Shown one piece after another: positions 26,811-35,256 of a DNA stretch of 64,000 nt. The notes below the pieces were generated by a model. That model did no database searches, was not told where the DNA came from, and saw only the letters and a list, made by a program, of their open reading frames with translations. Origin of the DNA: CAJCJE01 sp035948315. GTDB lineage: Bacteria; Actinomycetota; Actinomycetes; Mycobacteriales; Pseudonocardiaceae. Position 1 is the first letter of the stretch. Each line of letters begins with the position of its first letter. The stretch covers positions 1 through 64,000 of the forward strand of contig DASZJG010000081.1 of the NCBI GenBank assembly GCA_035948315.1. Reading direction: 5' to 3'. The position numbers were made by a program, and so were the translations under genes.

Positions 26811-27791
26811 CTAGGCCGGTCGGCCGGCGGTGGCCGGTCGGCCGGTAGGGGCCTGCGCACCGGCGGGAACGTCCGGGGGCCACGGGTAGTCCTCGATCCC
26901 CGACATCCGCTCGACCTCGGCCAGCACCGCGGCGCAGTCGAACGCGCCGAGCCCGTCCTCCTCGCCCCGGCGCAGCACCGCGTCGGCCGCTGCGGTGACC
27001 GGCAGCTCCACTCCCAGCCGCTGCGCTTCGGTCAACGCGAGCAGCATGTCCTTGCGCATCAGGTCGAGGCGGAAGTCCGCGTGCGCGAACGCGCGCCGCG
27101 CCATCACGCCGCTCTTGAACCGCATCACCGGCGAGCTGTAACCGCTCGCGGCGATCATCTTGATCATCGCCGCCCTGGGCACGCCCGCTTTCTCGCCGAG
27201 CACGATCGCCTCGGCCATCGCCTGCATCTGCGCGCCCATCAGCAGGTTCATCGCGATCTTGGCCGACGCGCCCATGCCGTGTCCGCCGAGGTGCACGATC
27301 TCCTTGGACAGCACGTCGAGCGCGGGCGTGATGGTGGCGACCGCGGCCTCGTCGCCGCCGATCATGAACCGCAGCTCGCCGTCCTTGGCGTGCTGCGCGT
27401 TGCCCAGCACGCAGGTGTCCAGCGCGGCGCAGCCCACCTCGCCCAGCTGCTCGGCCAGCCGGTTGGCGAACAGCGGCGACACCGTGCTGGTGTCCGCGAC
27501 GACCGTGCCGCTGCGCAGCGTCTCCCGCGCCCCGTCCGCGCCGAACAGCGCGTTCTGCACCACCTCGGCATTGGCCAGGCTGACGAACAGCACGTCGGCC
27601 TCGTGCGCCGCCTCGGCCGGGGTCGCGGCGACCGTGGCGCCCGCCTCGCGCAGCGGCTCGGCCTTGGCCGTCGTCCTGTTGTAGACCGTGGTCGGGAAGC
27701 CCGAGGCCAGCAGGCGGCCGGCCATGCCGACGCCCATCGACCCGAGCCCGACGAAACCCACCCGCAGCGTGCTCACGGTGTCACCGCTCAT
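26811..27791 (-). CDS. NAD(P)-dependent beta-hydroxyacid dehydrogenase (3-hydroxyisobutyrate dehydrogenase family)
   Basis: 326 residues. It has the N-terminal Rossmann motif VGFVGLGSMGVGMA, the substrate-binding DTCVLGN segment (usually DAPVSGG) and the catalytic lysine region GASAKIAMNLLMG. Family members oxidise or reduce 2- or 3-hydroxyacids and some are imine reductases; DTCVLGN is an atypical version of the substrate loop, so the substrate may be unusual. The C-terminus is repetitive (PTGRPATAGRPA). Its ATG overlaps the stop of the SnoaL-like gene (ATGA at 27788-27791), so both form one minus-strand operon. It marks the probable left edge of the polyketide cluster. Confidence 0.85.
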   Translation of the reverse strand: MSGDTVSTLRVGFVGLGSMGVGMAGRLLASGFPTTVYNRTTAKAEPLREAGATVAATPAEAAHEADVLFVSLANAEVVQNALFGADGARETLRSGTVVADTSTVSPLFANRLAEQLGEVGCAALDTCVLGNAQHAKDGELRFMIGGDEAAVATITPALDVLSKEIVHLGGHGMGASAKIAMNLLMGAQMQAMAEAIVLGEKAGVPRAAMIKMIAASGYSSPVMRFKSGVMARRAFAHADFRLDLMRKDMLLALTEAQRLGVELPVTAAADAVLRRGEEDGLGAFDCAAVLAEVERMSGIEDYPWPPDVPAGAQAPTGRPATAGRPA

Positions 27792-28216
27792 GGCCGTCCG
27801 CCGGGGGCGAGCACCCCGAGCTCCATCAGGATGCGCGGCATGTCGTCGCTGATCCAGGACTCGACGACCAGGCCGTCGACGACCCGGTGCATGTCGACGC
27901 CGTGCACCTCGAAGGACTTGCCGGTCGGCGGCTGGCCCATCAGCGGACCGGTGTTGGTGCCGGTCGTGTGGAACCGGTGCGCGACGAGGTCGCCCTGGCC
28001 GATCATTTCCTCGATGGTGGTGTGGAAGTCGGGGAACGCGGTCCGCCAGAACATGACGGCGCCCGCGAACGCCTTCGGTCCCGGCGGGAGCTCAAGGCCC
28101 CTGGCGTGCACCACGTAATCCGGGGCGAACACCTTGTCGACGAAGTCGACCTCGCCGTGGTTGAGTCCCTGTTCGGTGATGTACCGAACGAGTTCGATGT
28201 TGTCCGCTACGGACAC
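27788..28216 (-). CDS. SnoaL-like ester cyclase / polyketide cyclase-fold protein
   Basis: 142 residues from GTG 28216, with GGAGG about six bases upstream. The SnoaL_2 pattern is clear: NIELVRYITEQGLNHGEVDF, FAPDYVVHARG, then AFPDFHTTIEEMIGQGDLVA and FHTTGTNTG with GVDMHRVVDGLVVESW. SnoaL itself closes the fourth ring of anthracyclines by aldol condensation; many relatives are hydrolases, isomerases or hydroxylases. The gene is coupled to the dehydrogenase at 26811. Its place at the left border of a type II polyketide cluster makes tailoring plausible, but ordinary metabolism is possible too. Confidence 0.8.
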   Translation of the reverse strand: MSVADNIELVRYITEQGLNHGEVDFVDKVFAPDYVVHARGLELPPGPKAFAGAVMFWRTAFPDFHTTIEEMIGQGDLVAHRFHTTGTNTGPLMGQPPTGKSFEVHGVDMHRVVDGLVVESWISDDMPRILMELGVLAPGGRP

Positions 28217-28447
28217 CGCGCACCTCCGGATCGATGGTTGCTTCTCACCCCAGCGTCCTGACCCGTGGTCCTGCTGTCGTGGGGCGTCGATCACCAGCAG
28301 GCCAGGATCGTGGCCGCTCACCTGGCCGGTAGGAGCCGAACTACGTCGGCTTGCGTATTCGGCGCGGTTGATCTCAGCACTGACCGTAGGCGCGAAATCA
28401 GCACCCGGCTGATGCGCGCGACGCCCCCGACGACCGATCATGGTGTC

Positions 28448-29146
28448 ATGACCGTTGGCCCAGCTGGAGAAGACGGCAGCAGTGCCGTGCACAGCGCCGA
28501 CGACGCTGCTGACACCGAGAACACTGTTACCGACAACGACACCCAGGACACTCCCGACACCGCCCGGATCGACGAGGGCGGCATCAGGGCGTCGGACCGC
28601 GAGCGCGAGGCATTCGCCCAGACCATCATGGCCGCAGGGCGTGATGGCAGGCTCAACGTCGACGAGACCGACCAGCGACTGGCGCTGATCTACGCGGCGA
28701 AGTTCCGCGACGATCTGCCGGAGCTGGTCAAGGACCTCCCCAGGGAGGACTGGCCGGCCGGGTTCGGCGGGACCCCCGCCGCCGAACCCGGCCAGGCCCA
28801 ACCCATGCGACCGCGCGAGCGGAACCTGCCCGAGCGCTCGGTCTGGAACGGCGCGCTCACCACGCATGTGGTGATCGTCAGCGTGTTCGCGATCATGGCC
28901 ATCCTGGCCTGGACGCGGTCCGGAGCGCCGTTCTTCTGGCCCGCGTGGCCGATCGGCTGGCTCGGCGTGAGCGTGCTCGTGCACTACCGCGTCCGCCGTC
29001 GCCGGCAGCGCTGGCGCGCCATGGGCGGCGGCAACTGGCGCCCCTGGGGGCCACCCGGCTGGGAACCGCCCCGACCGTCCCGATTCGACAGCGTGGAACC
29101 GTGGCGCAGCTTCCGCGGTGATGCGGACGAGCCACCGATCTCCTGA
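28448..29146 (+). CDS. DUF1707-containing membrane protein
   Basis: 232 residues from ATG 28448. The DUF1707 motif lies at about residues 48-100: IRASDREREAFAQTIMAAGR, then DGRLNVDETDQRL and DLPELVKDLP. It is followed by two transmembrane helices (TTHVVIVSVFAIMAILAW and FWPAWPIGWLGVSVLVHY) and a basic, tryptophan- and proline-rich tail. DUF1707 proteins are common in actinobacteria, some being sigma-factor or cell-envelope associated; the role is unknown. The 231 bases upstream, towards the divergent SnoaL-like gene, hold no gene and no clear palindrome. It may be a bystander inside the cluster. Confidence 0.8.
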   Translation: MTVGPAGEDGSSAVHSADDAADTENTVTDNDTQDTPDTARIDEGGIRASDREREAFAQTIMAAGRDGRLNVDETDQRLALIYAAKFRDDLPELVKDLPREDWPAGFGGTPAAEPGQAQPMRPRERNLPERSVWNGALTTHVVIVSVFAIMAILAWTRSGAPFFWPAWPIGWLGVSVLVHYRVRRRRQRWRAMGGGNWRPWGPPGWEPPRPSRFDSVEPWRSFRGDADEPPIS

Positions 29147-29266
29147 GCAGGTTCCCGCGACCGCCGGGACCGTCGGCTCATCCCACGGGGACGGGCACCC
29201 GGCACGCTAGGTGCGACGGCGGTGCGGCACACCGCACGCACACCTGGGCGACAACGGGGAGCGAAA

Positions 29267-30136
29267 GTGGACATCGGACTCGGTTTGCCGAACGCGGTAC
29301 CCGGCACGGAGGGACGGACCCTGATCTCCTGGGCCGTCGACGGCGAAGCCGCCGGCTTCTCGACGCTGGCCACGTTGGACCGCGTCGTCTACGACAACTA
29401 CGACGGGCTGACCGCACTGGCCGCCGCCGCGGCGGTGACCGAGCGGATCAACCTGACCACCGCGATCCTCATCGCTCCACTGTGGACAAGTACCGCGCTG
29501 CTCGCCAAGCAGGCGGCCAGCGTCGACCGGCTCTCGCACGGCAGGCTCACGCTCGGCCTCGCGGTCGGCGGCAGGCCCGACGACTTCGCCGCGACCGGCG
29601 CGAACCCGGCTGGGCGCGGCAAGCGGATGGATGGCCAGATCGAGGAGATGCGCAAGATCTGGAGCGGCGAACGCCGCGGCTACGCCGGTGGCATCGGCCC
29701 GTCGCCGACCCGGCCGCAAGGCCCCCCGCTGCTGCTCGGCGGCCACGCCGAATCCGCGATCAGGCGGGCAGCGTCCGAAGCGGACGGTTGGATCGGCGGC
29801 AGCGGTGGCGTCGGCATGTTCCGCAGGGGCGCGGACGCGTTCCGCGCCGCCTGGCAGGAGCAGCGCCGCACGGTCGGCCCGAAGCTGGTCGCACTCGCCT
29901 ACTTCGCGCTCGGCGCGGACGCGGACAAGATCGCCAACGGCTACCTGCGCGACTACTACGGCTTCGCCCCGCCCTACGCCGAGGCCGTCGTGCGCGCGAC
30001 CGCGATCGGTGAGGAGAAGCTGCTCCAACTGGTCGAGGAGTTCGCGGCCGCGGGCTGCCACGAACTGATCCTGTCCCCGTGCAGCGCGGACGTCGAGCAG
30101 CTGAAGCTGCTGCGTTCCGTGCTCGGCAAGAACTGA
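29267..30136 (+). CDS. LLM-class flavin-dependent oxidoreductase (luciferase-like)
   Basis: 289 residues from GTG 29267, preceded by GGGGAG. It has the luciferase-like monooxygenase TIM barrel: IGLGLPNAVPG at the first strand, INLTTAILIAPLWTS, the SHGRLTLGLAVGGRPDDF segment and GPPLLLGGHAESAIRRAA. These enzymes use F420 or FMN to oxidise or reduce substrates. GLAVGGRPDDFAATG is typical of the F420-type subgroup of actinobacteria, though that cofactor is an inference. It is followed after 11 bases by the SchA/CurD-like gene and shares its operon, so a role in redox tailoring of the polyketide is likely. Confidence 0.85.
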   Translation: MDIGLGLPNAVPGTEGRTLISWAVDGEAAGFSTLATLDRVVYDNYDGLTALAAAAAVTERINLTTAILIAPLWTSTALLAKQAASVDRLSHGRLTLGLAVGGRPDDFAATGANPAGRGKRMDGQIEEMRKIWSGERRGYAGGIGPSPTRPQGPPLLLGGHAESAIRRAASEADGWIGGSGGVGMFRRGADAFRAAWQEQRRTVGPKLVALAYFALGADADKIANGYLRDYYGFAPPYAEAVVRATAIGEEKLLQLVEEFAAAGCHELILSPCSADVEQLKLLRSVLGKN

Positions 30137-30147
30137 AGGCGGCCTCG

Positions 30148-30513
30148 GTGAGCAATTGGCACGCGGTGCGCTACCCGATCCAGCCCGGTAGCGAGGATAC
30201 CGTCGCGCAGCTGTTCCGGGGCGCCGTCCTGCCGCCCGACGAACTGAAGGCGGGCGAGGGCGAGGCGGCGACCCGGCTGCTGGGCACCATGGTGTTCGTG
30301 GGCAACGGGATCGCGCTGCGCCTGATCGAGTTCGACGGCGAACTGTCCGCCGTGATCGGGCACCTGGCCGCGCGGCCCGAAGCCAGGGCCTTCCAGGCGG
30401 ACCTGGCCAAGTACCTGCGCACCGACCACGATCTGCGTGGTCCGGGCATCGGCGCGTTCTTCAGGGACGCCACGCTGACGCAGGTACCGATCGGTGCCAC
30501 CGCCGCTGACTGA
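30148..30513 (+). CDS. SchA/CurD-like domain protein of aromatic polyketide clusters
   Basis: 121 residues from GTG 30148, 11 bases after the LLM gene. The sequence NWHAVRYPIQPGSEDTVAQL, the internal MVFVGNGIALRLIEFDGELS and LAKYLRTDHDL fit the SchA/CurD-like family, first seen in Streptomyces spore-pigment clusters (sch and cur). The family is thought to take part in oxygenation of the nascent polycyclic polyketide; its chemistry is not settled. Its presence agrees with the TcmN-, TcmJ- and TcmI-like cyclases further right and points to a pentangular or spore-pigment type of carbon skeleton. Assigned from memory of the family pattern, so moderate confidence. Confidence 0.65.
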   Translation: MSNWHAVRYPIQPGSEDTVAQLFRGAVLPPDELKAGEGEAATRLLGTMVFVGNGIALRLIEFDGELSAVIGHLAARPEARAFQADLAKYLRTDHDLRGPGIGAFFRDATLTQVPIGATAAD

Positions 30514-30519
30514 ACGTCG

Positions 30520-30560
30520 ACCGGGCCGGGTGGGGTGCGAGGGCACCCACCCGGCCCGGT
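30520..30560. terminator. Bidirectional terminator hairpin
   Basis: Long inverted repeat with left arm 30520-30538 and right arm 30543-30560, about 18 pairs with one bulged G and a four-base loop. It lies between the convergent SchA/CurD-like and NmrA-like genes. Confidence 0.8.
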
Positions 30561-31193
30561 TCAGCGTGCGATCTCGACGCACCTGCCGTGGGTCTGCTCG
30601 TCGGTGACCCGGTCGAGCAGGTAGCCGGCGAGGTCGGCGCGGGAGATGGACCAGCAGCCGGGCAGCTTCTCGTCCACCATGGTGCGGTAGCGACCGGTGG
30701 GTGTTGCGTTGGTGAGGCGGGCGGCCCGGACGAGTGTCCAATCCAGACCGCTGGTGCGCACGGCACGTTCCATCAGCGCCACGTCCGAGTACGGCGCGGC
30801 CAGAATCGCGTGCAGCATCCTGCTCACCGCGAACTCGGTGATCCTGCGCGGCGGCGGGAGTTCCAGCGAACTCGTGGACACGCACAGCAGTCTGCGCACA
30901 CCCGCCGTTTTCATCGCGTCGATGACATTGCCCGTGCCGGCCGAGTAGACCGTGGTCGCGTGGCGGTGCATGCCGATGCCCAGCGCGGAGATCACCGCGT
31001 CCGCGTCGGCGACCGCCGACGCGACGTCCTCGGGCCGCAACACGTCACCCTGGACCACGCGCAATCGCTCGTCCCGAGCAGCCACCGCTTCCGGGCGGCG
31101 CGCCAGTGCGACCACCTGGTGGCCGGCGGCGAGCGCCTGGCGCAGCAGCTCCTGGCCGGTGCCACCGGTCGCGCCGAACACGGCTATCCGCAT
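30561..31193 (-). CDS. NAD(P)-binding NmrA-like reductase/epimerase
   Basis: 210 residues. It starts with the NmrA/atypical short-chain dehydrogenase motif IAVFGATGGTGQELLRQAL and continues with VVALARRPEAV, VQGDVLRPEDVASAV and DAVISALG. A Ser-rich STSSLELPPP segment stands where the classical catalytic Ser is expected, without a clear YxxxK. It is a paralogue of the cluster gene at 44319 (shared GxxGGTG, DVL, VVYSxG, GTYR or GRYR segments). It is separated by terminator hairpins on both sides, so it is transcribed alone. A reductive or epimerising tailoring role is possible but not shown. Confidence 0.8.
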   Translation of the reverse strand: MRIAVFGATGGTGQELLRQALAAGHQVVALARRPEAVAARDERLRVVQGDVLRPEDVASAVADADAVISALGIGMHRHATTVYSAGTGNVIDAMKTAGVRRLLCVSTSSLELPPPRRITEFAVSRMLHAILAAPYSDVALMERAVRTSGLDWTLVRAARLTNATPTGRYRTMVDEKLPGCWSISRADLAGYLLDRVTDEQTHGRCVEIAR

Positions 31194-31216
31194 GACGTCA
31201 CCCTATCGCGTCACGG

Positions 31217-31251
31217 CCCGAGCCGGTTCCCCTGCGAGGAACCGGCTCGGG
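31217..31251 (-). terminator. Terminator hairpin at the end of the E1/monooxygenase operon
   Basis: Perfect 14-base inverted repeat CCCGAGCCGGTTCC (31217-31230) and its complement (31238-31251) with a seven-base loop, 16 bases downstream (on the minus strand) of the flavin monooxygenase stop. Confidence 0.8.
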
Positions 31252-31267
31252 CGGTTGGCTCATCGAG

Positions 31268-32725
31268 TTATCGGCCTGCGACCAGCGAAGTCGCGGGGTC
31301 GGTCGTCCCGACGACCGCGGCGATCAGTTCCTCGCGGCTGGCGCCGGGCAGCTGCGGCGGCGGGCCGCCACTGAGCGCCTTGCCGACCCGTTCCCGGATA
31401 CCCGGGTCCGCGTAGAGCGACGGCGGTTGCGCCAGCATCATCATGACCCGCGCGACCTGGCGCCACACCACGACATCCGCGACCGACGCGGCGACGGCGG
31501 TGCCGAAGTTGACCACGCCGGGCGGCGGCATCTGCGGCGGCTGGTTGTTGAGGGTGGCCAGCCACATACCGGCGCGGCCGCGGTCGTTGGCGATGGACTC
31601 CTCGTACCACGGCGTCACCAGTTCGGCCGTGCGCTGAGCGAACAGCACCGCCTGGTCGGCGTCGACGGTGGGGTGCTCGGCGAGCAGGTCGGCCAGGGCG
31701 AAGGCGTGGCTCAGGCCGAGCGAGACACCGCGACCGTAGGCCGGGTTCGTGGTGCAGACGGCGTCGCCGATGCCGTAGAAGCCCGGCGTCGCCTTGGCCC
31801 GGTCCGTGCTCGGCAGCCGCAGCGAGTTGTCCAGGCCGCCCATGGCGTAGACCGGCGAGATCGGCTCGGACACCTCGTCGGACAGCCAGCCCGCGAGCAG
31901 CGGGGTCGCCCGGATCGCCGCGGTGAACGCGGCCTCGTTGCGCAGTTCCTTGAGCGCCTTGTCCTCGGGCAGCACGCCGAGGGAGATGGAGAAGGTGTCG
32001 CCGTCGCCGAGGAACAGCACGGCCGTGTAGCTGTTCCACAGGCCGCCCGCGCCGAAACCGCGGTTGAGCGGACCGCCGGGACGCTGGCCGACCTTGCGGT
32101 AGTAGCGGGTGTAGTAGACGATCTTGCAGCTCTCGCCCTGCTGCGGCGGAACCGGCAGGTTCGCCGCGCCCAGCCACTCGTCGGCGGCGGACTTGCGGCC
32201 GCTCGCGTCGATGACGACGTCGGCCTCCAGGGTTTCACCCTGGTCCAGCAGCACACCGGTGACCCGGTTGGGCTCGGTGCTCGACCGGAGCAGGCCGCGC
32301 ACGGTCGCGCCGCTGCGCAGGGTGACGTTCTCCCGGGCCAGGGTGCGGTCGCGCAGCACCCATTCGAACACCGACCGGCGCACGGTGAGCATGCGCAGGT
32401 GCTCGTCGCCCGGCTCCGGCGTGACCTTGCCCAGCGGCGGCGGGGTGAAGTCGGTCAGCCGCACCTCGCCCGCGCCCGCGTCGATCAGCGCCTGGTGCAC
32501 GTCGGGTGCGCGGTCGCGCAACAGGTTGCAGCCCAGCGAGGCGAACGCGTGCGAGTGCACGCTCTGCGGGACGGTCGGCCGGGACCACCCGGTGGCGGCG
32601 GCCGCGAGGCTGGCCGGCGCGGACTCGGCCTCCCGGTCCAGGATCAGCACCTCGTTGCCGCGGTCGGCGAGCGCGAGGGCCGCACCGAGGCCCACCGCGC
32701 TCCCGCCGATGACGATGACCTTCAT
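31268..32725 (-). CDS. FAD-dependent monooxygenase / tailoring oxidoreductase
   Basis: 485 residues from ATG 32725, which has GAGGAG nine bases upstream; an ATG at 32749 is less well placed. The FAD motif is VIVIGGSAVGLGAALALADR, an unusual GGSAVG version of GxGxxG. Further motifs are VVIDASGRKS (the DG-like motif) and GFYGIGDAVCTTNPAYGRG (second FAD-binding segment). The C-terminal 130 residues are helical. It belongs to the broad class A flavoprotein monooxygenase superfamily. It is the last gene of the E1-alpha, E1-beta, SnoaL-like operon, divergent from the polyketide synthase operon, so hydroxylation or oxidative rearrangement of the polyketide is the likely role. Confidence 0.85.
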   Translation of the reverse strand: MKVIVIGGSAVGLGAALALADRGNEVLILDREAESAPASLAAAATGWSRPTVPQSVHSHAFASLGCNLLRDRAPDVHQALIDAGAGEVRLTDFTPPPLGKVTPEPGDEHLRMLTVRRSVFEWVLRDRTLARENVTLRSGATVRGLLRSSTEPNRVTGVLLDQGETLEADVVIDASGRKSAADEWLGAANLPVPPQQGESCKIVYYTRYYRKVGQRPGGPLNRGFGAGGLWNSYTAVLFLGDGDTFSISLGVLPEDKALKELRNEAAFTAAIRATPLLAGWLSDEVSEPISPVYAMGGLDNSLRLPSTDRAKATPGFYGIGDAVCTTNPAYGRGVSLGLSHAFALADLLAEHPTVDADQAVLFAQRTAELVTPWYEESIANDRGRAGMWLATLNNQPPQMPPPGVVNFGTAVAASVADVVVWRQVARVMMMLAQPPSLYADPGIRERVGKALSGGPPPQLPGASREELIAAVVGTTDPATSLVAGR

Positions 32726-32759
32726 CTGATCTCGCTCCTCGTGCTCCATGTTCGGTGGC

Positions 32760-33155
32760 TCAGGCGTTCCAGAACTCGTCGAGCGCGTAGAGGTCGTTGG
32801 GGTAGGTCCAGAACTCGGCGATCAGGCCGTCCTCGATCCTGGCCACGTTGACGAACGGCATCTCCAGCACGCGGCCCTTGCGCTCGTAGCGCGTGTAGAG
32901 CAGGGCGAAGGCGTGGCCGTCGCTCGCGCCGATCTCCAGCACGTCCATCTGCAGATTGCCGTTGGTCAGCTCGAACATCTGGTTGGCGAACTTGGTGGAC
33001 TCCACGATGCCCTTGTGCTCACCGGCAAGCGGGCTGCGGCCCGGGTAGTGGTGCACGGCGTCGGACTTCCAGTAGGTGCCCGCAGTCTCGACGTCACCGG
33101 TGCCGAAGGCCGCGTAGACCTTTTCCATCAGGTGCACGTTGGGGTGGTCGACCAT
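32760..33155 (-). CDS. SnoaL-like fold protein (NTF2-like)
   Basis: 131 residues from ATG 33155, with GGAAGG upstream. It is NTF2-like: HLMEKVYAAFGTGDVETAGT, YWKSDAVHHYPGRSPLAGEH, VNVARIEDGLIAEFWTYPND and a C-terminal ALDEFWNA. Similar proteins in type II polyketide clusters act as cyclases, hydroxylase partners or isomerases. It sits between the E1-beta and flavin monooxygenase genes with 34-35 base gaps, which fits partnership with either. It is distinct in sequence from the other SnoaL-like protein at 27788. The reaction cannot be assigned. Confidence 0.8.
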   Translation of the reverse strand: MVDHPNVHLMEKVYAAFGTGDVETAGTYWKSDAVHHYPGRSPLAGEHKGIVESTKFANQMFELTNGNLQMDVLEIGASDGHAFALLYTRYERKGRVLEMPFVNVARIEDGLIAEFWTYPNDLYALDEFWNA

Positions 33156-33190
33156 GACAATGCCTTCCTTTCTCTGCTGGGGGTGAGGGA

Positions 33191-34201
33191 TCAGACCCGA
33201 TCCTTGGCGGCGACCGTCGAGCGCACCGCGGCGACGATCCGATCCGCGTTGGGCGGGTAGGCGTCCTCGAGAGTCGGGCTGAACGGCACCGGCGCGTGCG
33301 GCCCGGTGACGGTGGTGGGGTGGTTGCGCAGCGCGCGGAACCGGTTCTCTGCCACGAGTGCCGCGATGTCCGAGGCCATGCCGCACTGGCGCGGCGACTC
33401 GTCGACGACGACGAGATGCCCGGTCCGTTCGACGCTCTCGTACACGGTTTCCGCGTCGAACGGGGAGAGCGTGCGCGGGTCGATGACCGCGCACTCGATG
33501 CCGTCCTCGGCGAGGATGTTCGCCGCCGCGACCGCCTCGTGCACCATGCGGCCGATCGCGACGATCGTGCAGTCGCCGCCCTCGCGTTCGGTGCGCGCGA
33601 CGCCCAGCGGGATCGCGTACGGGTCCTCCGGGACCGCGCCCCTGCTGAAGTAGAGCAGCTTGTGCTCCATGAACATCACCGGATCGTCGTCGCGGATCGC
33701 GGAGATCATCAGGCCCTTGGCGTCGGCCGCGCTCGACGGCGCGACCACCTTCAGGCCGGGCACGTGCGCGAACAACGAGAACAGCGACTGCGAGTGCTGG
33801 GCACCGCGCCGCATGCCGGTGCCCCACATGGCGCGCAGCACCGCGGGCACCTTGGCCCGGCCGCCCACCATGTAACGCAGCTTGGCCGCCTGGTTGAGCA
33901 CCTGGTCGAAGCAGACGCCGACGAAGTCGACGAACAGCAGGTCGACGACGGGCCGCAGACCGGTCGCCGCGGCCCCGACCGCGGCACCCACGAACGCGGA
34001 CTCGGTGATCGGGGCGTCGAGCACGCGGCCGGGGAACTTCTCGTGCAGTCCCTTGGTCGGGCCCCAGGCGTTGCCGAGCTTGCCCTCGCAGCCCATGCCG
34101 CCGATGTTGTCCTCACCGAACACGATGACGGACGGGTCCCGGCGCATTTCCTGTTCCAGCGCTTCGGCTATCGCATCGAGATAGGACAGAGTCCGTTCCA
34201 C
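33191..34201 (-). CDS. 2-oxoacid (pyruvate/acetoin-type) dehydrogenase E1 component, beta subunit
   Basis: 336 residues, full length. Motifs: VIVFGEDNIGGMGCEGKLG, then LDAPITESAFVGAAVGAAA with the glutamate that activates thiamine diphosphate, AQHSQSLFSLFAHVPGLKVV and IDPRTLSPFDAETV. It pairs with the E1-alpha gene upstream (22-base gap) to form an alpha2beta2 thiamine-dependent decarboxylase. Normally E1 hands its acyl unit to lipoyl E2, but no E2 or E3 gene is in this window. In the quinocarcin and naphthyridinomycin pathways, E1-like pairs donate a two-carbon unit to a carrier protein. A similar supply of a C2 or acyl unit to this cluster's ACP is an attractive but unproven idea. Confidence 0.9.
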   Translation of the reverse strand: MERTLSYLDAIAEALEQEMRRDPSVIVFGEDNIGGMGCEGKLGNAWGPTKGLHEKFPGRVLDAPITESAFVGAAVGAAATGLRPVVDLLFVDFVGVCFDQVLNQAAKLRYMVGGRAKVPAVLRAMWGTGMRRGAQHSQSLFSLFAHVPGLKVVAPSSAADAKGLMISAIRDDDPVMFMEHKLLYFSRGAVPEDPYAIPLGVARTEREGGDCTIVAIGRMVHEAVAAANILAEDGIECAVIDPRTLSPFDAETVYESVERTGHLVVVDESPRQCGMASDIAALVAENRFRALRNHPTTVTGPHAPVPFSPTLEDAYPPNADRIVAAVRSTVAAKDRV

Positions 34202-34223
34202 ATCGGTCTCCTAGTTTCCGCGG

Positions 34224-35216
34224 TCAGTACGACACGTAGACGTCGGTGAGCAGTTCGCTGAGTTCAGGCGCGGGCGCGGCCTTCGCCACCCGTACCGCCT
34301 CGTCGACGAGCGCGGCGACGGAGCCGTCGATCTCGGCGATCTCGTCGGCGGTGAGCGCGCCCGCGCCGAGCACGTCGCGGGCGAAGTTGTCCAGGCAGTC
34401 GTGGTCGGCGCGCAGCCGGTCCACCTCGTCGGCGGCGCGGTATGCCTGGCCGTCCATGCCTTCCATGTGGCCGAAGAACCGCATCGCCTTGCACTCGATC
34501 AGCGCGGGACCGCCGCCCTGGCGGGCCGCGATGACCGCCTCGTTGGCGGCGTCGAGCACATCGAAGAAGTCGTAGCCGTCGACGACCTCGGCGGGCATGC
34601 CGTAGGCGCGGGCGCGGCTGGCCACGTTGAGGCCGCGCAGGTGGTAGCTGGTCCCGGTGGCCTGCGCGTATCCGTTGTCCTCGACCACGAACACGCACGG
34701 CAGTTCCCACACCGCGGCCAGGTTCAGGCTTTCCGCGAACGCGCCCTGGTTGGCGCCGCCGTCACCGACGAACGCGACCGCGACCTGATCGGTGCCGCGC
34801 ATCTTCGCCGACAGCGCGGCCCCGCACACCAGCGGGGCGCCACCGGCGGCGACCCCGTTCGCGCCGAGCATGCCGAGGTCGAAGTCGGCGATGTGCATCG
34901 AGCCGCCCTTGCCCCCGCACAGGCCGCCTGCCTTGCCGTAGATCTCCAGCATCATCGCGGTCACGTCGCAGCCCTTGGCGATGGCGTGCCCGTGGCCCCG
35001 GTGGGTGCTGGCGATGTAGTCCGTTTCGTTGAGCGCGGCGCACACGCCTGCCGCGACGGCTTCCTGGCCCGCGTAGAGGTGAACGGCGCCGGGGATCTCG
35101 CCCGTCGCGAACTCGGTGTGCACTCGTTCCTCGAACTGTCGGATGGTGCGCATCGTGCGGTACGCGTCGAGCAGCCGGTCCCTACCGAGCTGCGTGACCG
35201 CGGAGGTGGTGGCCAT
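34224..35216 (-). CDS. 2-oxoacid (pyruvate/acetoin-type) dehydrogenase E1 component, alpha subunit
   Basis: 330 residues from ATG 35216, preceded by GGAGAGGACG. The thiamine diphosphate motif is GDGGANQGAFAESLNLAA with closing VVEDN. Other landmarks are YRTMRTIRQFEERV, the substrate-side STHRGHGHAIAKGCD and GKGGSMHIADFDLGMLGANG, as in acetoin dehydrogenase and pyruvate dehydrogenase alpha subunits. It leads a four-gene minus-strand operon with E1-beta, a SnoaL-like gene and a flavin monooxygenase. An inverted repeat, GCTGGTT-N5-AACCAGC, lies about 20 bases upstream of the start. The missing E2/E3 partners suggest use in biosynthesis rather than central metabolism. Confidence 0.9.
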   Translation of the reverse strand: MATTSAVTQLGRDRLLDAYRTMRTIRQFEERVHTEFATGEIPGAVHLYAGQEAVAAGVCAALNETDYIASTHRGHGHAIAKGCDVTAMMLEIYGKAGGLCGGKGGSMHIADFDLGMLGANGVAAGGAPLVCGAALSAKMRGTDQVAVAFVGDGGANQGAFAESLNLAAVWELPCVFVVEDNGYAQATGTSYHLRGLNVASRARAYGMPAEVVDGYDFFDVLDAANEAVIAARQGGGPALIECKAMRFFGHMEGMDGQAYRAADEVDRLRADHDCLDNFARDVLGAGALTADEIAEIDGSVAALVDEAVRVAKAAPAPELSELLTDVYVSY

Positions 35217-35237
35217 CTGCCTGCGTCCTCTCCCGGA

Positions 35238-35256
35238 GCTGGTTTGTCCAACCAGC
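35238..35256. promoter_or_regulatory. Candidate operator: GCTGGTT-N5-AACCAGC inverted repeat
   Basis: Perfect 7-base arms with a 5-base spacer, about 20 bases upstream of the E1-alpha start codon inside the 515-base divergent promoter region of the cluster. The size and spacing suit a dimeric HTH regulator (TetR, MarR or GntR type). No such gene is adjacent, so the binder is unknown. Confidence 0.45.
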
